From: an uncultured Acetatifactor sp.
Lineage (GTDB): Bacteria > Bacillota > Clostridia > Lachnospirales > Lachnospiraceae
Length of the DNA: 64,000 bases
Direction of reading: 5' to 3'
NCBI GenBank assembly: GCA_947627115.1
Contig: CANQUQ010000007.1
Location: forward strand, 1 to 64,000
Under the pieces are notes generated by a model that saw only the letters and a program-made list of their open reading frames with translations, ran no database searches and had not been told where the DNA came from. The translations under genes and the position numbers were made by a program. Of this stretch, positions 21,508 through 30,721 are shown in pieces. Within the stretch, counting starts at the first letter, position 1; the number at the start of each line of letters is the position of its first letter.

Positions 21508-22836
21508 ATGAATTTAATTTTTCTTACACAGAATCAAACCTTTATCATAGGCTGGGTAGCAAAATTGCTTGGATTGATCATGAACGGAATATTTGAGGTG
21601 ATCGATTCCATAGGAATTCCAAACGTAGGTCTGGCTATTATTTTGTTTACCGTCGTAGTGAATCTTCTGATGATGCCGCTTACGATCAAACAGCAGAAAT
21701 TTTCAAAGCTGTCGGCAAAGATGAACCCTGAAATTCAGGCTATTCAGCAAAAGTACAAGAATAAGAGAGACAATGATTCCATGATGGCCCAAAATGAAGA
21801 GATCCAGGCCGTCTATGCAAAATACGGCGTTTCTCCCAGCGGCAGCTGTGTGCAGTTGTTGATTCAAATGCCCATTTTGTTTGCACTTTACCGTGTCATT
21901 TATTCCATGCCGGCTTATGTTGGAAAAATAAAGGAGGCGTTCTTTCCCCTGGTGGACAATCTGATCGTTCAGGCGGGAAGCGCCGAATTTATCCAGGGAT
22001 TCAAAAATGCCGGAATGTATTTAAAGCAGTTTACCAATGATCTGTTCGTGAACGGAGATACCACTTATATTCAAAATACCTACATTGATGTCCTGAATAA
22101 AGCTTCCACCGCCGAATTCAGCAGCATCGCCGAGAAGTTTCCTTCTGTGGCCAACGATGTCAGCAATACCATGGAGCTGTTGAACAAATATAACAACTTC
22201 CTCGGTATTAATATCGGCAATTCACCCTCCTTCACGGTGGGACAGGGCTGGCATGCGGAGGGCGGCGTTCAGTGGCTTGTAATTTTTGGAGCACTGGCCA
22301 TTCCCCTTTTGGCAGCTCTGACTCAGTGGATCAATGTCAAGCTGATGCCTCAGGCCCCCTCAAATTCGTCCAGTGCCTCCGATCAGCAGAATTCCATGGT
22401 CCAGTCAATGAAAATGATGAATATGATGATGCCTATCATGTCTGCATTTTTCTGCTATACGCTTCCCGCCGGTATGGGACTTTACTGGATCGCCGGAAGC
22501 GTGGTGAGAAGTATTCAGCAGGTGGCCATCAACAGACATCTGGACAAGATGGATTTTGATGAGATCATCAAGAAAAATTCCGTAAAAAGCGCGAAAAAGA
22601 TGGAAAAGCTCAAAAAGAATCAGGAGCGGATCAACGCATATGCCAATATGAATACCAAGGGCATTCAGAGCAAGGCCAATATCGCTTCCGACAAAACGGT
22701 GCAGAGCACACCGGTACAGAATAAGCCGGCGCAGAATAAGACGGCAAAAGGTACAAATTCAGGTTCAGGATCCGGAAATATTACATCAAAGGCAAATTTG
22801 GTGAGACAGTACAACGAGAAGAACAACCGCAAATAG
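21508..22836 (+). CDS. yidC: Membrane protein insertase YidC/OxaA
   Basis: A 442-residue insertase with an N-terminal membrane segment, the conserved GLAIILFTVVVNLLMMPLTIKQQ transmembrane region, the cytoplasmic loop (MNPEIQAIQQKYKNKRD) and later membrane helices (MPIMSAFFCYTLPAGMGLYWIAGS). Between the second and third helices it has a long extracytoplasmic insertion (about residues 150-245). A lysine- and asparagine-rich C-terminal tail of about 80 residues probably touches ribosomes. It has no lipobox, unlike Bacillus SpoIIIJ. AGGAGG precedes the start. Confidence 0.95.
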   Translation: MNLIFLTQNQTFIIGWVAKLLGLIMNGIFEVIDSIGIPNVGLAIILFTVVVNLLMMPLTIKQQKFSKLSAKMNPEIQAIQQKYKNKRDNDSMMAQNEEIQAVYAKYGVSPSGSCVQLLIQMPILFALYRVIYSMPAYVGKIKEAFFPLVDNLIVQAGSAEFIQGFKNAGMYLKQFTNDLFVNGDTTYIQNTYIDVLNKASTAEFSSIAEKFPSVANDVSNTMELLNKYNNFLGINIGNSPSFTVGQGWHAEGGVQWLVIFGALAIPLLAALTQWINVKLMPQAPSNSSSASDQQNSMVQSMKMMNMMMPIMSAFFCYTLPAGMGLYWIAGSVVRSIQQVAINRHLDKMDFDEIIKKNSVKSAKKMEKLKKNQERINAYANMNTKGIQSKANIASDKTVQSTPVQNKPAQNKTAKGTNSGSGSGNITSKANLVRQYNEKNNRK

Positions 22837-22849
22837 AAAGGAGAACAAA

Positions 22850-23482
22850 ATGGAATATATTGAAGTATCTGCAAAAACAGTCAGTGAAGCAATTACCGAG
22901 GCATGCCGAAAGTTCGGTGTTACCAGCGATAAGCTTGATTATGAAGTGATTGAAGAAGGATCCAGCGGATTCCTCGGCATCGGCTCCAAGCCTGCAGTGA
23001 TCCGGGCAGGCATCAAAGCGGAAGAGGCCTCTTTGGATGAGGTAGCCAAAAGCTTTTTGAACGATGTATTTGCCGCCATGAATATGAACGTCGTAGTTAC
23101 CGTTACATATGACGACATTGAGAAAACGATGGATATTGACTTAAGCGGCGATGAGATGGGACTGTTGATTGGTAAGCGCGGACAGACTCTCGATTCCCTT
23201 CAGTATCTTGTATCCTTGGTCGTGAATAAGGGTGTTGAGGATTATATCAGGGTGAAGGTCGACACTGAAAATTACCGTCAGCGCAGAAAAGAGACTCTGG
23301 AAAATCTGGCAAAGAATATTGCCTATAAGGTGAAGAGGACGAAGAGGCCTGTATCCCTGGAGCCTATGAATCCTTATGAGAGAAGGATCATTCACTATGC
23401 GCTGCAGAATGATAAGTATGTAGTCACTCACAGCGAGGGCGAGGAGCCCTTCAGAAGAGTTGTGGTCACCTTGAAAAAATAA
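22850..23482 (+). CDS. jag: Jag/KhpB RNA-binding protein
   Basis: A 210-residue protein with three parts: Jag-N (about 1-50), a KH domain (about 75-150, with GLLIGKRGQTLDSLQYL) and an R3H domain (about 150-210, with NPYERRIIHYAL). KhpB binds RNA with KhpA and affects cell elongation and division in other Gram-positives. It sits 13 bases after yidC, the usual pairing. AAAGGAG precedes the ATG. A strong terminator follows it. Confidence 0.93.
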   Translation: MEYIEVSAKTVSEAITEACRKFGVTSDKLDYEVIEEGSSGFLGIGSKPAVIRAGIKAEEASLDEVAKSFLNDVFAAMNMNVVVTVTYDDIEKTMDIDLSGDEMGLLIGKRGQTLDSLQYLVSLVVNKGVEDYIRVKVDTENYRQRRKETLENLAKNIAYKVKRTKRPVSLEPMNPYERRIIHYALQNDKYVVTHSEGEEPFRRVVVTLKK

Positions 23483-23514
23483 AGAATGGCCCAAGTGATC
23501 CGGTCAATGTGATT

Positions 23515-23566
23515 ACCGTCATACTTTTCCAAAAACATCAGGGAAGGTGTGGCGGTTTTCTTTTTT
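23515..23566 (+). terminator. Intrinsic terminator after jag
   Basis: Sixteen bases at 23515-23530 pair in full, counting G-T pairs, with 23541-23556 around a ten-base loop. The stem runs into a T-rich tract to about 23566. It ends the rpmH-to-jag transcript before mnmE. Confidence 0.75.
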
Positions 23567-23621
23567 GCGTGATAAAATGTAGCTGTTCAATGATTTGGGT
23601 ATTTAGGTTCATGGAGGATTT

Positions 23622-25055
23622 ATGCTGCAGGAGAATACCATTGCTGCCATAGCTACCGGTATGACGGATTCCGGGATCGGCATTGTCAGGATCAGCGGTC
23701 CGGATGCCGTAACGGTGGGTGATAAGTTTTTTCGTTCACGCTCCGGAAAAGCTGTATTAAAAACTTCAAAAAGTCATATGATGCGGTACGGATTTATCTT
23801 AAACGATGATATTCCTCAGACAGATCCTGATTGGAAGGATCATATCATTGATGAGGTGATGGCTGTCGTCATGTATGCTCCCAGGAGCTTTACGGGGGAG
23901 GATACGGTGGAGATACAATGTCATGGCGGCGTGCTGGTGATGCAGAAAATTCTGGAGACATCATTGAAATGCGGTGCCAGATTGGCGCAGCCAGGAGAAT
24001 TTACCAAGAGGGCTTTTCTGAACGGAAGGATAGATCTCTCCAGGGCGGAGGCTGTCATGGATGTGATCCGTTCCCGAAATGAGTATGCTCTTTCAGCATC
24101 CGTCAAGCAGCTTCGCGGAGATTTATATGAGATCGTCAGGCAGCTTCGTGCCGAGATCCTTTATGAGATCGCCTTTATCGAGGCTGCCCTGGACGATCCG
24201 GAGCATATCAGTCTGCATGAATATCCCGAAAGATTAAGAGGAAAAGTCACAGATCTGCTCGGCAGAATAAAAAAGCTTTTGGATACCGCAGATAACGGCA
24301 GGATGATGAAGGAGGGAATCGCCACCGTTCTGATCGGAAAGCCCAATGCGGGAAAATCCTCCCTGCTGAATCTGCTGGTGGGTCAGGAGAGAGCTATCGT
24401 TACAGATGTGGCAGGAACGACCAGGGATATCCTGGAGGAATATATAAGCCTGCACGGTATCGGATTAAAGATAATCGATACGGCGGGAATCAGGGAAACG
24501 CAGGATACTGTGGAGAAGATCGGTGTGGAGAGAGCCAGGCAGTATGCGGAGGAAGCCGATCTGATCGTCTTTGTGGCGGACGGTTCTGTTCCCTTGGATG
24601 AGAACGACAGAAAAATATTATCGCTTATCCGGGATAAAAGAGCAATTGTCCTGTTAAATAAATCGGATCTGAAGGATATAGTCCCGGAGGAAAAAATGAA
24701 TGCATTCCTCCATGAAATCCTGCCGGACAGAAAGGACATACCTGTCATCAGGACCTCTTTCAAGGGAAACACAGGAATTACGGATTTTGAAGATGCTGTA
24801 AAGGAAATGTTCCTTCAGGGAGAGCTGTCTCATAACAGCGAAATTGCCATCACCAATTTGAGACATAAGGAAGCGCTTCAGAATTCTTATGAGAGTCTTT
24901 TGCTGGTGGAACAGAGCATCGACAACGGTATGGAGGAGGATTTTTACTCCATCGATCTGACGAACGCATACTCGGAGCTTGGAAAGATCATCGGTGAAGA
25001 AGTGAATGACGATGTGGTGGAGGAAATCTTTTCAAAATTTTGTATGGGAAAATAA
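23622..25055 (+). CDS. mnmE: tRNA modification GTPase MnmE
   Basis: A 477-residue GTPase: N-terminal tetrahydrofolate-binding domain (IAAIATGMTDSGIGIVRISG), helical domain and an inserted G domain (G1 GKPNAGKSSLLN, G2/G3 TTRDILEE and DTAGIRET, G4 NKSD). It ends FSKFCMGK, matching the catalytic C-x-G-K tail. With MnmG it builds the carboxymethylaminomethyl group on uridine 34 of certain tRNAs. GGAGG precedes the ATG. mnmG follows directly. Confidence 0.97.
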   Translation: MLQENTIAAIATGMTDSGIGIVRISGPDAVTVGDKFFRSRSGKAVLKTSKSHMMRYGFILNDDIPQTDPDWKDHIIDEVMAVVMYAPRSFTGEDTVEIQCHGGVLVMQKILETSLKCGARLAQPGEFTKRAFLNGRIDLSRAEAVMDVIRSRNEYALSASVKQLRGDLYEIVRQLRAEILYEIAFIEAALDDPEHISLHEYPERLRGKVTDLLGRIKKLLDTADNGRMMKEGIATVLIGKPNAGKSSLLNLLVGQERAIVTDVAGTTRDILEEYISLHGIGLKIIDTAGIRETQDTVEKIGVERARQYAEEADLIVFVADGSVPLDENDRKILSLIRDKRAIVLLNKSDLKDIVPEEKMNAFLHEILPDRKDIPVIRTSFKGNTGITDFEDAVKEMFLQGELSHNSEIAITNLRHKEALQNSYESLLLVEQSIDNGMEEDFYSIDLTNAYSELGKIIGEEVNDDVVEEIFSKFCMGK

Positions 25056-25099
25056 AAAATTCTGTACGGCAGTGAGTGAATATAACGGAGATGGAGAAA

Positions 25100-27022
25100 A
25101 TGCCTCAGATAAGAGAAAAGGTTGATGTATGCGTGATCGGTGCAGGTCATGCGGGATGTGAAGCTGCTTTGGCCTGCGCAAGACTGGGCCTTGAGACGGT
25201 CATTTTTACGGTCAGCGTGGACAGTATAGCGCTGATGCCCTGCAATCCCAATATCGGAGGATCCTCCAAAGGACATCTGGTGAGAGAGCTGGATGCTTTG
25301 GGAGGGGAGATGGGAAAAAATATTGATAAGACCTTTATACAGTCAAAGATGTTGAATGCATCGAAGGGTCCCGCGGTCCATTCTTTGCGGGCCCAGGCCG
25401 ATAAGGCAGACTATTCCAGGGAGATGCGCAGGATTTTGGAAAATCAGGAGCATTTATCCATCAGGCAGATCGAGGTCTGCGAGATCCTGTGGGAGGAAAT
25501 AGCTGCAGGACCGGCCAGGAAGAAAGTGACAGGTATCAAAACATTTACCGGAACTGTCTATGAATGTAAGGCCGTGATACTGTGCACGGGAACCTATCTG
25601 CGCGCCCGCTGTCTGTGCGGGGAATCCATTACTTACACGGGGCCTAACGGATTGCAGGCAGCCAATCATTTGACATCCTCCCTGGAGGAGATGGGGATAG
25701 AGCTTCAGAGGTTCAAGACAGGTACCCCCGCCAGAATGGACGGCCGCAGCCTGGATTACTCGAAGATGGAGGAACAGTTCGGAGATGAAAGGATAGTGCC
25801 TTTTTCCTTTTCCACAGATCCCGATTCCGTCCAAAAGGACCAGGTATCCTGCTGGCTGACCTACACAAATGAAAGGACTCATGATATTATCCGGGAAAAT
25901 TTGGATAGATCCCCTATTTATGCCGGAATTATCGAGGGCACAGGTCCGCGGTATTGTCCTTCCATTGAGGATAAGGTGGTGAAGTTCGCAGAGAAGGAGA
26001 GACATCAGGTCTTTATTGAACCGGAGGGGCTTCACACAAATGAAATGTATATCAGCGGTATGTCGTCCTCCCTGCCGGAGGATGTGCAGCTGGCCATGTA
26101 CCGCACCGTGCCCGGATTGGAAAATTGTAAGATCGTCAAAAATGCTTACGCCATTGAGTACGACTGCATCAATGCAAGGCAGCTTGATCCCACTCTGGAA
26201 TTCAAGGCCGTGAGCGGACTTTTCAGCGCAGGCCAGTTCAACGGCAGCAGCGGTTATGAGGAAGCTGCCGCTCAGGGCCTGATTGCGGGCATCAATGCAG
26301 CCATGTCCGTTTTGGGAAAGGAGCCCTTGATCCTCGATCGGTCCGAAAGCTATATCGGTGTCCTGATTGACGATCTTGTGACCAAAGATAACAGAGAGCC
26401 TTACCGGATGATGACCTCAAGAGCCGAATACAGACTGCTGCTCAGACAGGATAACGCAGATCTGAGACTGAGAGAAAAGGGCTATCGGGTGGGATTGATC
26501 GGCCGGGAGCAATATGAGGAGCTTTTGGAAAAGAAACGGATGATCGACAAAGAGATAGACCGTTTGAAAAATACCTTTTTGGGGGCCAACAGGGAGATTC
26601 AGGCTTTTTTGGAATCTGTGGGCAGCTCGCCACTGAAGACCTCCGTGAGCCTGGCGGAGCTGATCTGCCGTCCGGAGTTGTCTTATGAAGGTCTGGCAAA
26701 GATCGACAAAGACAGAAAAGTCCTGCCGGAGTCCGTTATCGAACAGGTAGAGATAGAAATCAAATATGAGGGATATATTGCCAGACAGCTCCGTCAGGTA
26801 GAACAGTTCAAGAAAACGGAAAAGAAATTGATACCGCCGGATCTGGACTACGATAAGGTCCCCTCGCTGCGGATAGAGGCAAGACAGAAATTAAAGTTCT
26901 TCCGGCCTGTATCTATCGGTCAGGCCTCCAGAATATCCGGTGTTTCTCCTGCGGATGTGTCGGTTCTATTGGTATTTCTGGAGCATTACGCCAGATGCGG
27001 AAAAGAGGAGGATCAGGGGTGA
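25100..27022 (+). CDS. mnmG: tRNA modification enzyme MnmG (GidA)
   Basis: A 640-residue FAD enzyme, partner of MnmE in tRNA wobble uridine modification. The dinucleotide-binding motif [15 protein letters not shown] starts at about residue 10. Family blocks such as [33 protein letters not shown] and YEEAAAQGL are present. The start chosen at 25100 has GGAG nine bases upstream; in-frame ATG at 25091 and GTG at 25076 are alternatives. Its stop overlaps the rsmG start (TGATG). Confidence 0.95.
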   Translation: MPQIREKVDVCVIGAGHAGCEAALACARLGLETVIFTVSVDSIALMPCNPNIGGSSKGHLVRELDALGGEMGKNIDKTFIQSKMLNASKGPAVHSLRAQADKADYSREMRRILENQEHLSIRQIEVCEILWEEIAAGPARKKVTGIKTFTGTVYECKAVILCTGTYLRARCLCGESITYTGPNGLQAANHLTSSLEEMGIELQRFKTGTPARMDGRSLDYSKMEEQFGDERIVPFSFSTDPDSVQKDQVSCWLTYTNERTHDIIRENLDRSPIYAGIIEGTGPRYCPSIEDKVVKFAEKERHQVFIEPEGLHTNEMYISGMSSSLPEDVQLAMYRTVPGLENCKIVKNAYAIEYDCINARQLDPTLEFKAVSGLFSAGQFNGSSGYEEAAAQGLIAGINAAMSVLGKEPLILDRSESYIGVLIDDLVTKDNREPYRMMTSRAEYRLLLRQDNADLRLREKGYRVGLIGREQYEELLEKKRMIDKEIDRLKNTFLGANREIQAFLESVGSSPLKTSVSLAELICRPELSYEGLAKIDKDRKVLPESVIEQVEIEIKYEGYIARQLRQVEQFKKTEKKLIPPDLDYDKVPSLRIEARQKLKFFRPVSIGQASRISGVSPADVSVLLVFLEHYARCGKEEDQG

Positions 27023-27750
27023 TGAAATATCATACCGAACAGTTTGAAAAGGATTTGGATGTCTTTGGAATACATTTGTCAAATGCGCAGATAGAGCAGT
27101 TCTTGATCTATTATGAAATGCTGACCGAATGGAATCGGGTAATGAACCTGACTGCCATCACCGAATATGAGGACGTGATGAAAAAGCATTTTACAGACAG
27201 TGTCTCTCTGGTCAAGGCCACAGATCCTTCAGGGGATCTGTCCGTTATAGATGTGGGAACGGGTGCAGGCTTTCCTGGGCTGGCGCTCAAGATTGCCTTT
27301 CCCAATTTAAAGATCACCCTGTTGGATTCCTTAAAGAAAAGGATCCTGTTTCTCAGAGAAGTGATCGATACACTGAAATTGCAGGATATAGAAACAATTC
27401 ACGGCAGGGCCGAGGATTTTGCAAGGCCCGGCCAACTGCGTGAAAAATACGATCTTTGTGTTTCCAGGGCAGTGGCCAATTTGTCAACTCTGTCGGAATA
27501 CTGTCTTCCTTTTGTGAGCGTGAACGGGATGTTCATAGCTTATAAATCGGAGAATATTTCGGAGGAACTGACGGCGGCAGAAAATGCGATTTCCGTTCTC
27601 GGAGGAAAAATAAAAGATAAGGTTGGTTTTTTTCTGCCGAATTCCGAGGTCTTCAGAAATTTAATAGTCATTCAAAAGTTATGTCCCACGCCGGACAAAT
27701 ATCCGCGAAAGTCCGGTATTCCTGGCAGGACTCCTCTCGGCAGCAATTAG
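27022..27750 (+). CDS. rsmG: 16S rRNA (guanine527-N7)-methyltransferase RsmG
   Basis: A 242-residue S-adenosylmethionine methyltransferase (GidB). The SAM motif is VIDVGTGAGFPGLALKI, and CVSRAVANLSTLSEYCLPFV is the usual later block. It starts in the stop codon of mnmG (TGATG), which supports translational coupling; AGGAGG lies upstream. The last gene of the conserved origin-right set before a promoter for the DegS-like kinase. Confidence 0.94.
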   Translation: MKYHTEQFEKDLDVFGIHLSNAQIEQFLIYYEMLTEWNRVMNLTAITEYEDVMKKHFTDSVSLVKATDPSGDLSVIDVGTGAGFPGLALKIAFPNLKITLLDSLKKRILFLREVIDTLKLQDIETIHGRAEDFARPGQLREKYDLCVSRAVANLSTLSEYCLPFVSVNGMFIAYKSENISEELTAAENAISVLGGKIKDKVGFFLPNSEVFRNLIVIQKLCPTPDKYPRKSGIPGRTPLGSN

Positions 27751-27760
27751 AAAAATTTAA

Positions 27761-27788
27761 TTTTACTTTTTTCGATTCATAGTATAAT
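27761..27788 (+). promoter_or_regulatory. Promoter for DegS/DegU-like pair
   Basis: TTTTAC (27761-27766), a 16-base spacer and a perfect TATAAT (27783-27788) lie about 50 bases before the kinase start. Confidence 0.5.
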
Positions 27789-27840
27789 ATAGAATTAAGT
27801 ATTCTTTTAGTAGAACAAATGTTCTATAGGGGCCTGAACG

Positions 27841-28794
27841 ATGCGAGACAGCTATGAATTCTTAAATCAAATGTTGATTGATTTTAAGAGAGAGCTTTCA
27901 GATTTGAATGCTCAGATTCAGCGCAACCTTTTATACATAAAAGAGGCTCAGGTCAGTGCAAGATCGCTGGAGGATTCCGTATCGGATGATTATCGAATCT
28001 TTTCTCCCAGGAGCATGAGCGAGCAGCAAAGGGAGGAAATAGAGAAGGCTTATTCCCGCAAATCCCACTATGAACAACAAAATAATGAACTGTATATCAG
28101 CCGAGAAAATTTAGAAAAGAAAATAGAATATCTGGAAAAGATACTGAAGCAGGAAAAAAACAGTCTCACCGTTCTGCATGTGCAAGAGGAGGACAGGCAG
28201 AGGATCAGCAGAGAACTGCACGATACGTCCCTGCAGAATCTGGCTTATCTGATCCACAAGATCGAACTTTGCAATTTGTATATCGATGAAGATCCTACCA
28301 AGGCAAAATTGGAATTATCAGTTGTCAGCTCCAAAATGAAGGAAGTCATTGCGGAGATAAGAAAAATCATATTCCATCTCCGGCCTATGAATTTTGATGA
28401 TCTTGGTTTTAAGGCTGCCCTTGAGCGTTTCCTTGCAAATGTCAATGAGGACAGACAATACGAAATGGACGTTGATATTGATGATATTTCCTGTGAAAAT
28501 AATTTTATTCTCCTGAATGTTTACAGGCTGATACAGGAAGGCATTGTAAATATATGTAAGCATGCAGAAGCGGAAAAAATTATTTTTCACTGCAAGATGT
28601 CAGGCAACCAGTGTATTGTCGATATTGCCGATGACGGAAAAGGCTTTTATGTGGCGGATGTCATAAAGGACGACAGGCATTTTGGACTTTCTCTGATGAA
28701 GGAGCGGGCGGAAATCCTGAACGGCACGATTTCCATTTCTTCATCCGATAAAGACGGGACAAAAATTCATATTGAAATTCCCCTGGGAAAGTAG
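27841..28794 (+). CDS. DegS-like cytoplasmic sensor histidine kinase
   Basis: A 317-residue kinase with no membrane segment. A long N-terminal coiled coil (about 1-120) precedes a HisKA_3 dimerisation domain with phospho-acceptor His in RISRELHDTSLQNLAYL. The block RKIIFHLRPMNFDDLG closely resembles the DegS block RRIIYDLRPMALDDLG. A HATPase domain follows (IVDIADDGKGF; HFGLSLMKERAEIL). It is the same architecture as Bacillus DegS, a cytosolic kinase that controls exoenzymes, biofilm and competence. The cognate regulator is 39 bases downstream. The cue is unknown. Confidence 0.88.
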   Translation: MRDSYEFLNQMLIDFKRELSDLNAQIQRNLLYIKEAQVSARSLEDSVSDDYRIFSPRSMSEQQREEIEKAYSRKSHYEQQNNELYISRENLEKKIEYLEKILKQEKNSLTVLHVQEEDRQRISRELHDTSLQNLAYLIHKIELCNLYIDEDPTKAKLELSVVSSKMKEVIAEIRKIIFHLRPMNFDDLGFKAALERFLANVNEDRQYEMDVDIDDISCENNFILLNVYRLIQEGIVNICKHAEAEKIIFHCKMSGNQCIVDIADDGKGFYVADVIKDDRHFGLSLMKERAEILNGTISISSSDKDGTKIHIEIPLGK

Positions 28795-28833
28795 AGATAC
28801 AGCACATTGTTTTCATAGAAAACTGAGGTAAGT

Positions 28834-29478
28834 ATGAGCATAAAAGTAATGTTAGCGGACGATCACGTCTTAATAAGAGAAGGAATCAAACAGCTCTTAG
28901 AGTTTGACGGAAGTATTGAAGTGGTTGAAGAAGCCGGTGACGGTGAAGAATGTCTTGAGAAGCTCTTGACGAGCGAGCCTCAGGTTCTTCTGTTGGATAT
29001 CAATATGCCTAAGATCAACGGGATCGAAGTACTGAAGGAAATCAAGCGCAGAAATTTGAATGTCAAGGTCCTGATACTGACGGTCCATAATGAAGTGGAG
29101 TATTTATTGAAGGCTGCCGACATCGGCGTGGACGGATATATCTTAAAGGAGTCTGAGTCCGCAGAGCTTAAAAAAGCAATTTATACTGTGATTCAGGGAG
29201 AGAACTACATACAGCCCAGATTGATTCCGGAATTGAACAGCAGATTGGTGGCCAGAGATGCTGACAAGGATAAGGTAAAATTGCTGACGCAAAGAGAGCT
29301 GGAGGTTCTGATCCAGGTAGCAAACGGTATGATCAATAAAGAGATTGCAACCTCCTTGAATATCAGCGAGAGAACGGTAAAGAATCACATATCTAATATT
29401 TTTAAAAAAATAGATGTGTCGGACAGAACACAGGCAGCAGTCTTTGCCATCAGGAACGATATAATTAAGCTGTTTTAG
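28834..29478 (+). CDS. NarL/DegU-family response regulator
   Basis: A 214-residue regulator: receiver domain with D10-D11 and phospho-acceptor Asp in VLLLDINMPKING, then a LuxR-type helix-turn-helix (TQRELEVLIQVANGMINKEIATSLNISERTVKNHISNIFKKI). It lacks the linker of Bacillus DegU but otherwise matches. It pairs with the cytoplasmic kinase upstream. The parS cluster and parA follow directly, so this pair separates rsmG from the partition genes. Confidence 0.9.
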   Translation: MSIKVMLADDHVLIREGIKQLLEFDGSIEVVEEAGDGEECLEKLLTSEPQVLLLDINMPKINGIEVLKEIKRRNLNVKVLILTVHNEVEYLLKAADIGVDGYILKESESAELKKAIYTVIQGENYIQPRLIPELNSRLVARDADKDKVKLLTQRELEVLIQVANGMINKEIATSLNISERTVKNHISNIFKKIDVSDRTQAAVFAIRNDIIKLF

Positions 29479-29533
29479 AGTGATTATCCCGCAGGAACCA
29501 GATGTTGTAGATGTCACTTATGTGGACGAGAAA

Positions 29534-29549
29534 TGTTTCACGTGAAACA
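29534..29549. other. parS site 1, perfect palindrome
   Basis: The 16-base sequence TGTTTCACGTGAAACA is a perfect palindrome and an exact match to the bacterial parS consensus bound by ParB. It lies 343 bases before the parA start. Confidence 0.95.
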
Positions 29550-29583
29550 TTTCTCGTTTAATATACTTTACCTGACTAGATGA

Positions 29584-29599
29584 TGTTTCACGTGAAACA
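29584..29599. other. parS site 2, perfect palindrome
   Basis: A second exact TGTTTCACGTGAAACA, exactly 50 bases after the first. Two intact parS sites so close together beside parAB should form the main ParB loading zone. Confidence 0.95.
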
Positions 29600-29626
29600 T
29601 TTGAACACAAGATGTTGTGATGTATT

Positions 29627-29665
29627 GGCGTGAAACATTTTCGCATTTCGGCGTGAAACATTTTC
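29627..29665. repeat. Tandem parS half-sites
   Basis: GGCGTGAAACATTTTC occurs at 29627-29642 and again at 29650-29665, a period of 23 bases. Each copy carries the right half of parS (CGTGAAACA) but not the left half. Confidence 0.75.
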
Positions 29666-29726
29666 AAGAACAACAGCGCTCAAACAAGCTTATTCTACAT
29701 ATTGTGGTCGATAAAAGGGACGGTCA

Positions 29727-29742
29727 GGTTTCACATGAAACA
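29727..29742. other. Degenerate parS-like site
   Basis: GGTTTCACATGAAACA differs from the perfect parS at two positions (first base and the ninth). It is a weaker ParB candidate close to the parA promoter. Confidence 0.6.
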
Positions 29743-29775
29743 TTTCACTTTTTTGTAGATATATGAAATATTTAG

Positions 29776-29784
29776 TGATATAAT
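29776..29784 (+). promoter_or_regulatory. Extended -10 promoter for parA
   Basis: TGATATAAT is an extended -10 element 93 bases before the parA start. It lies 34 bases after the degenerate parS site, so ParB bound there could repress parAB. Confidence 0.5.
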
Positions 29785-29876
29785 TGAAAGGCGAAAATAG
29801 CGTAAGGCGAAAAGTTTGAAAGTAAGCTTTTAAATTTTGATTGGCATGCGTGCTGAAGCACGCCAGGGGTATAAAT

Positions 29877-30644
29877 ATGGGAAAAATTATTGCGGTTGCA
29901 AATCAGAAGGGTGGAGTAGGAAAGACCACTACTTCTATCAATCTTTCGGCTAGTCTGGCGGAAAAAGGGAATAAAGTGCTTGTGATCGATGCCGACCCCC
30001 AGGGGAATACTACCAGCGGATTCGGTATTGACAAGAACGATCTGGATAATACCATTTACGAATTGATTTTGGGAGAATGCTCTATACATGAATGTATTAT
30101 TAAGGAAGTAATAGAGAATGTCTCCGTGCTGCCGGCCAACGTAAATCTGGCGGCGGCGGAAATCGAACTGATCGGCGTCGACAGGAAGGAATACATATTA
30201 AAGAATGAAGTGGATTATGTGAAGGATCGGTACGACTTTATTATTATCGACTGCCCTCCTTCGTTGAATATGCTGACGATCAATGCAATGACTACAGCGC
30301 ACAGTGTACTGGTGCCGATCCAGTGTGAGTATTATGCTCTGGAGGGATTAAGTCAGCTGATCCATACGGTGAATCTGGTGAAACAGCGGTTGAATCCCGA
30401 TCTGCAGATGGAGGGCGTTGTCTTTACCATGTACGATTCGCGCACAAATCTCTCCATGCAGGTAGTGGAAAATGTAAAACAGAATCTCAAGCAAAGGGTA
30501 TACAACACTTTGATACCCCGGAATATCCGGCTTGCAGAGGCGCCCAGTTACGGGATGCCCATCAATAAGTACGATGCAAAGTCTGCGGGAGCCGAGGCAT
30601 ACAGGCAGCTGGCCGATGAGATCATTGCCGGCAGCAAAAAATAG
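29877..30644 (+). CDS. parA: Chromosome partitioning ATPase ParA/Soj
   Basis: A 255-residue ParA with the deviant Walker A KGGVGKTT near the N-terminus, DADPQGNTTSGF, and Walker B IIIDCPPSLN. It is the short Soj type without an N-terminal DNA-binding domain. The ATPase drives origin segregation and in Bacillus also controls DnaA. Start at 29877 (MGKIIAVANQKGG) follows AGGGG. parB follows after 77 bases. Confidence 0.95.
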   Translation: MGKIIAVANQKGGVGKTTTSINLSASLAEKGNKVLVIDADPQGNTTSGFGIDKNDLDNTIYELILGECSIHECIIKEVIENVSVLPANVNLAAAEIELIGVDRKEYILKNEVDYVKDRYDFIIIDCPPSLNMLTINAMTTAHSVLVPIQCEYYALEGLSQLIHTVNLVKQRLNPDLQMEGVVFTMYDSRTNLSMQVVENVKQNLKQRVYNTLIPRNIRLAEAPSYGMPINKYDAKSAGAEAYRQLADEIIAGSKK

Positions 30645-30721
30645 AGCAGCAGAGGTAGATTACAGCAGCGATAGATTACAGGAACGACATGACTGCCGGA
30701 GGGCAGCGGAAAAGAGGAGAT

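Noticed and set aside
29530..29745. Palindromes considered as regulator operators or a small CRISPR-like array
   Set aside because: The 16-base palindromes match parS exactly beside parAB, and the repeats are too few and lack regular spacers.
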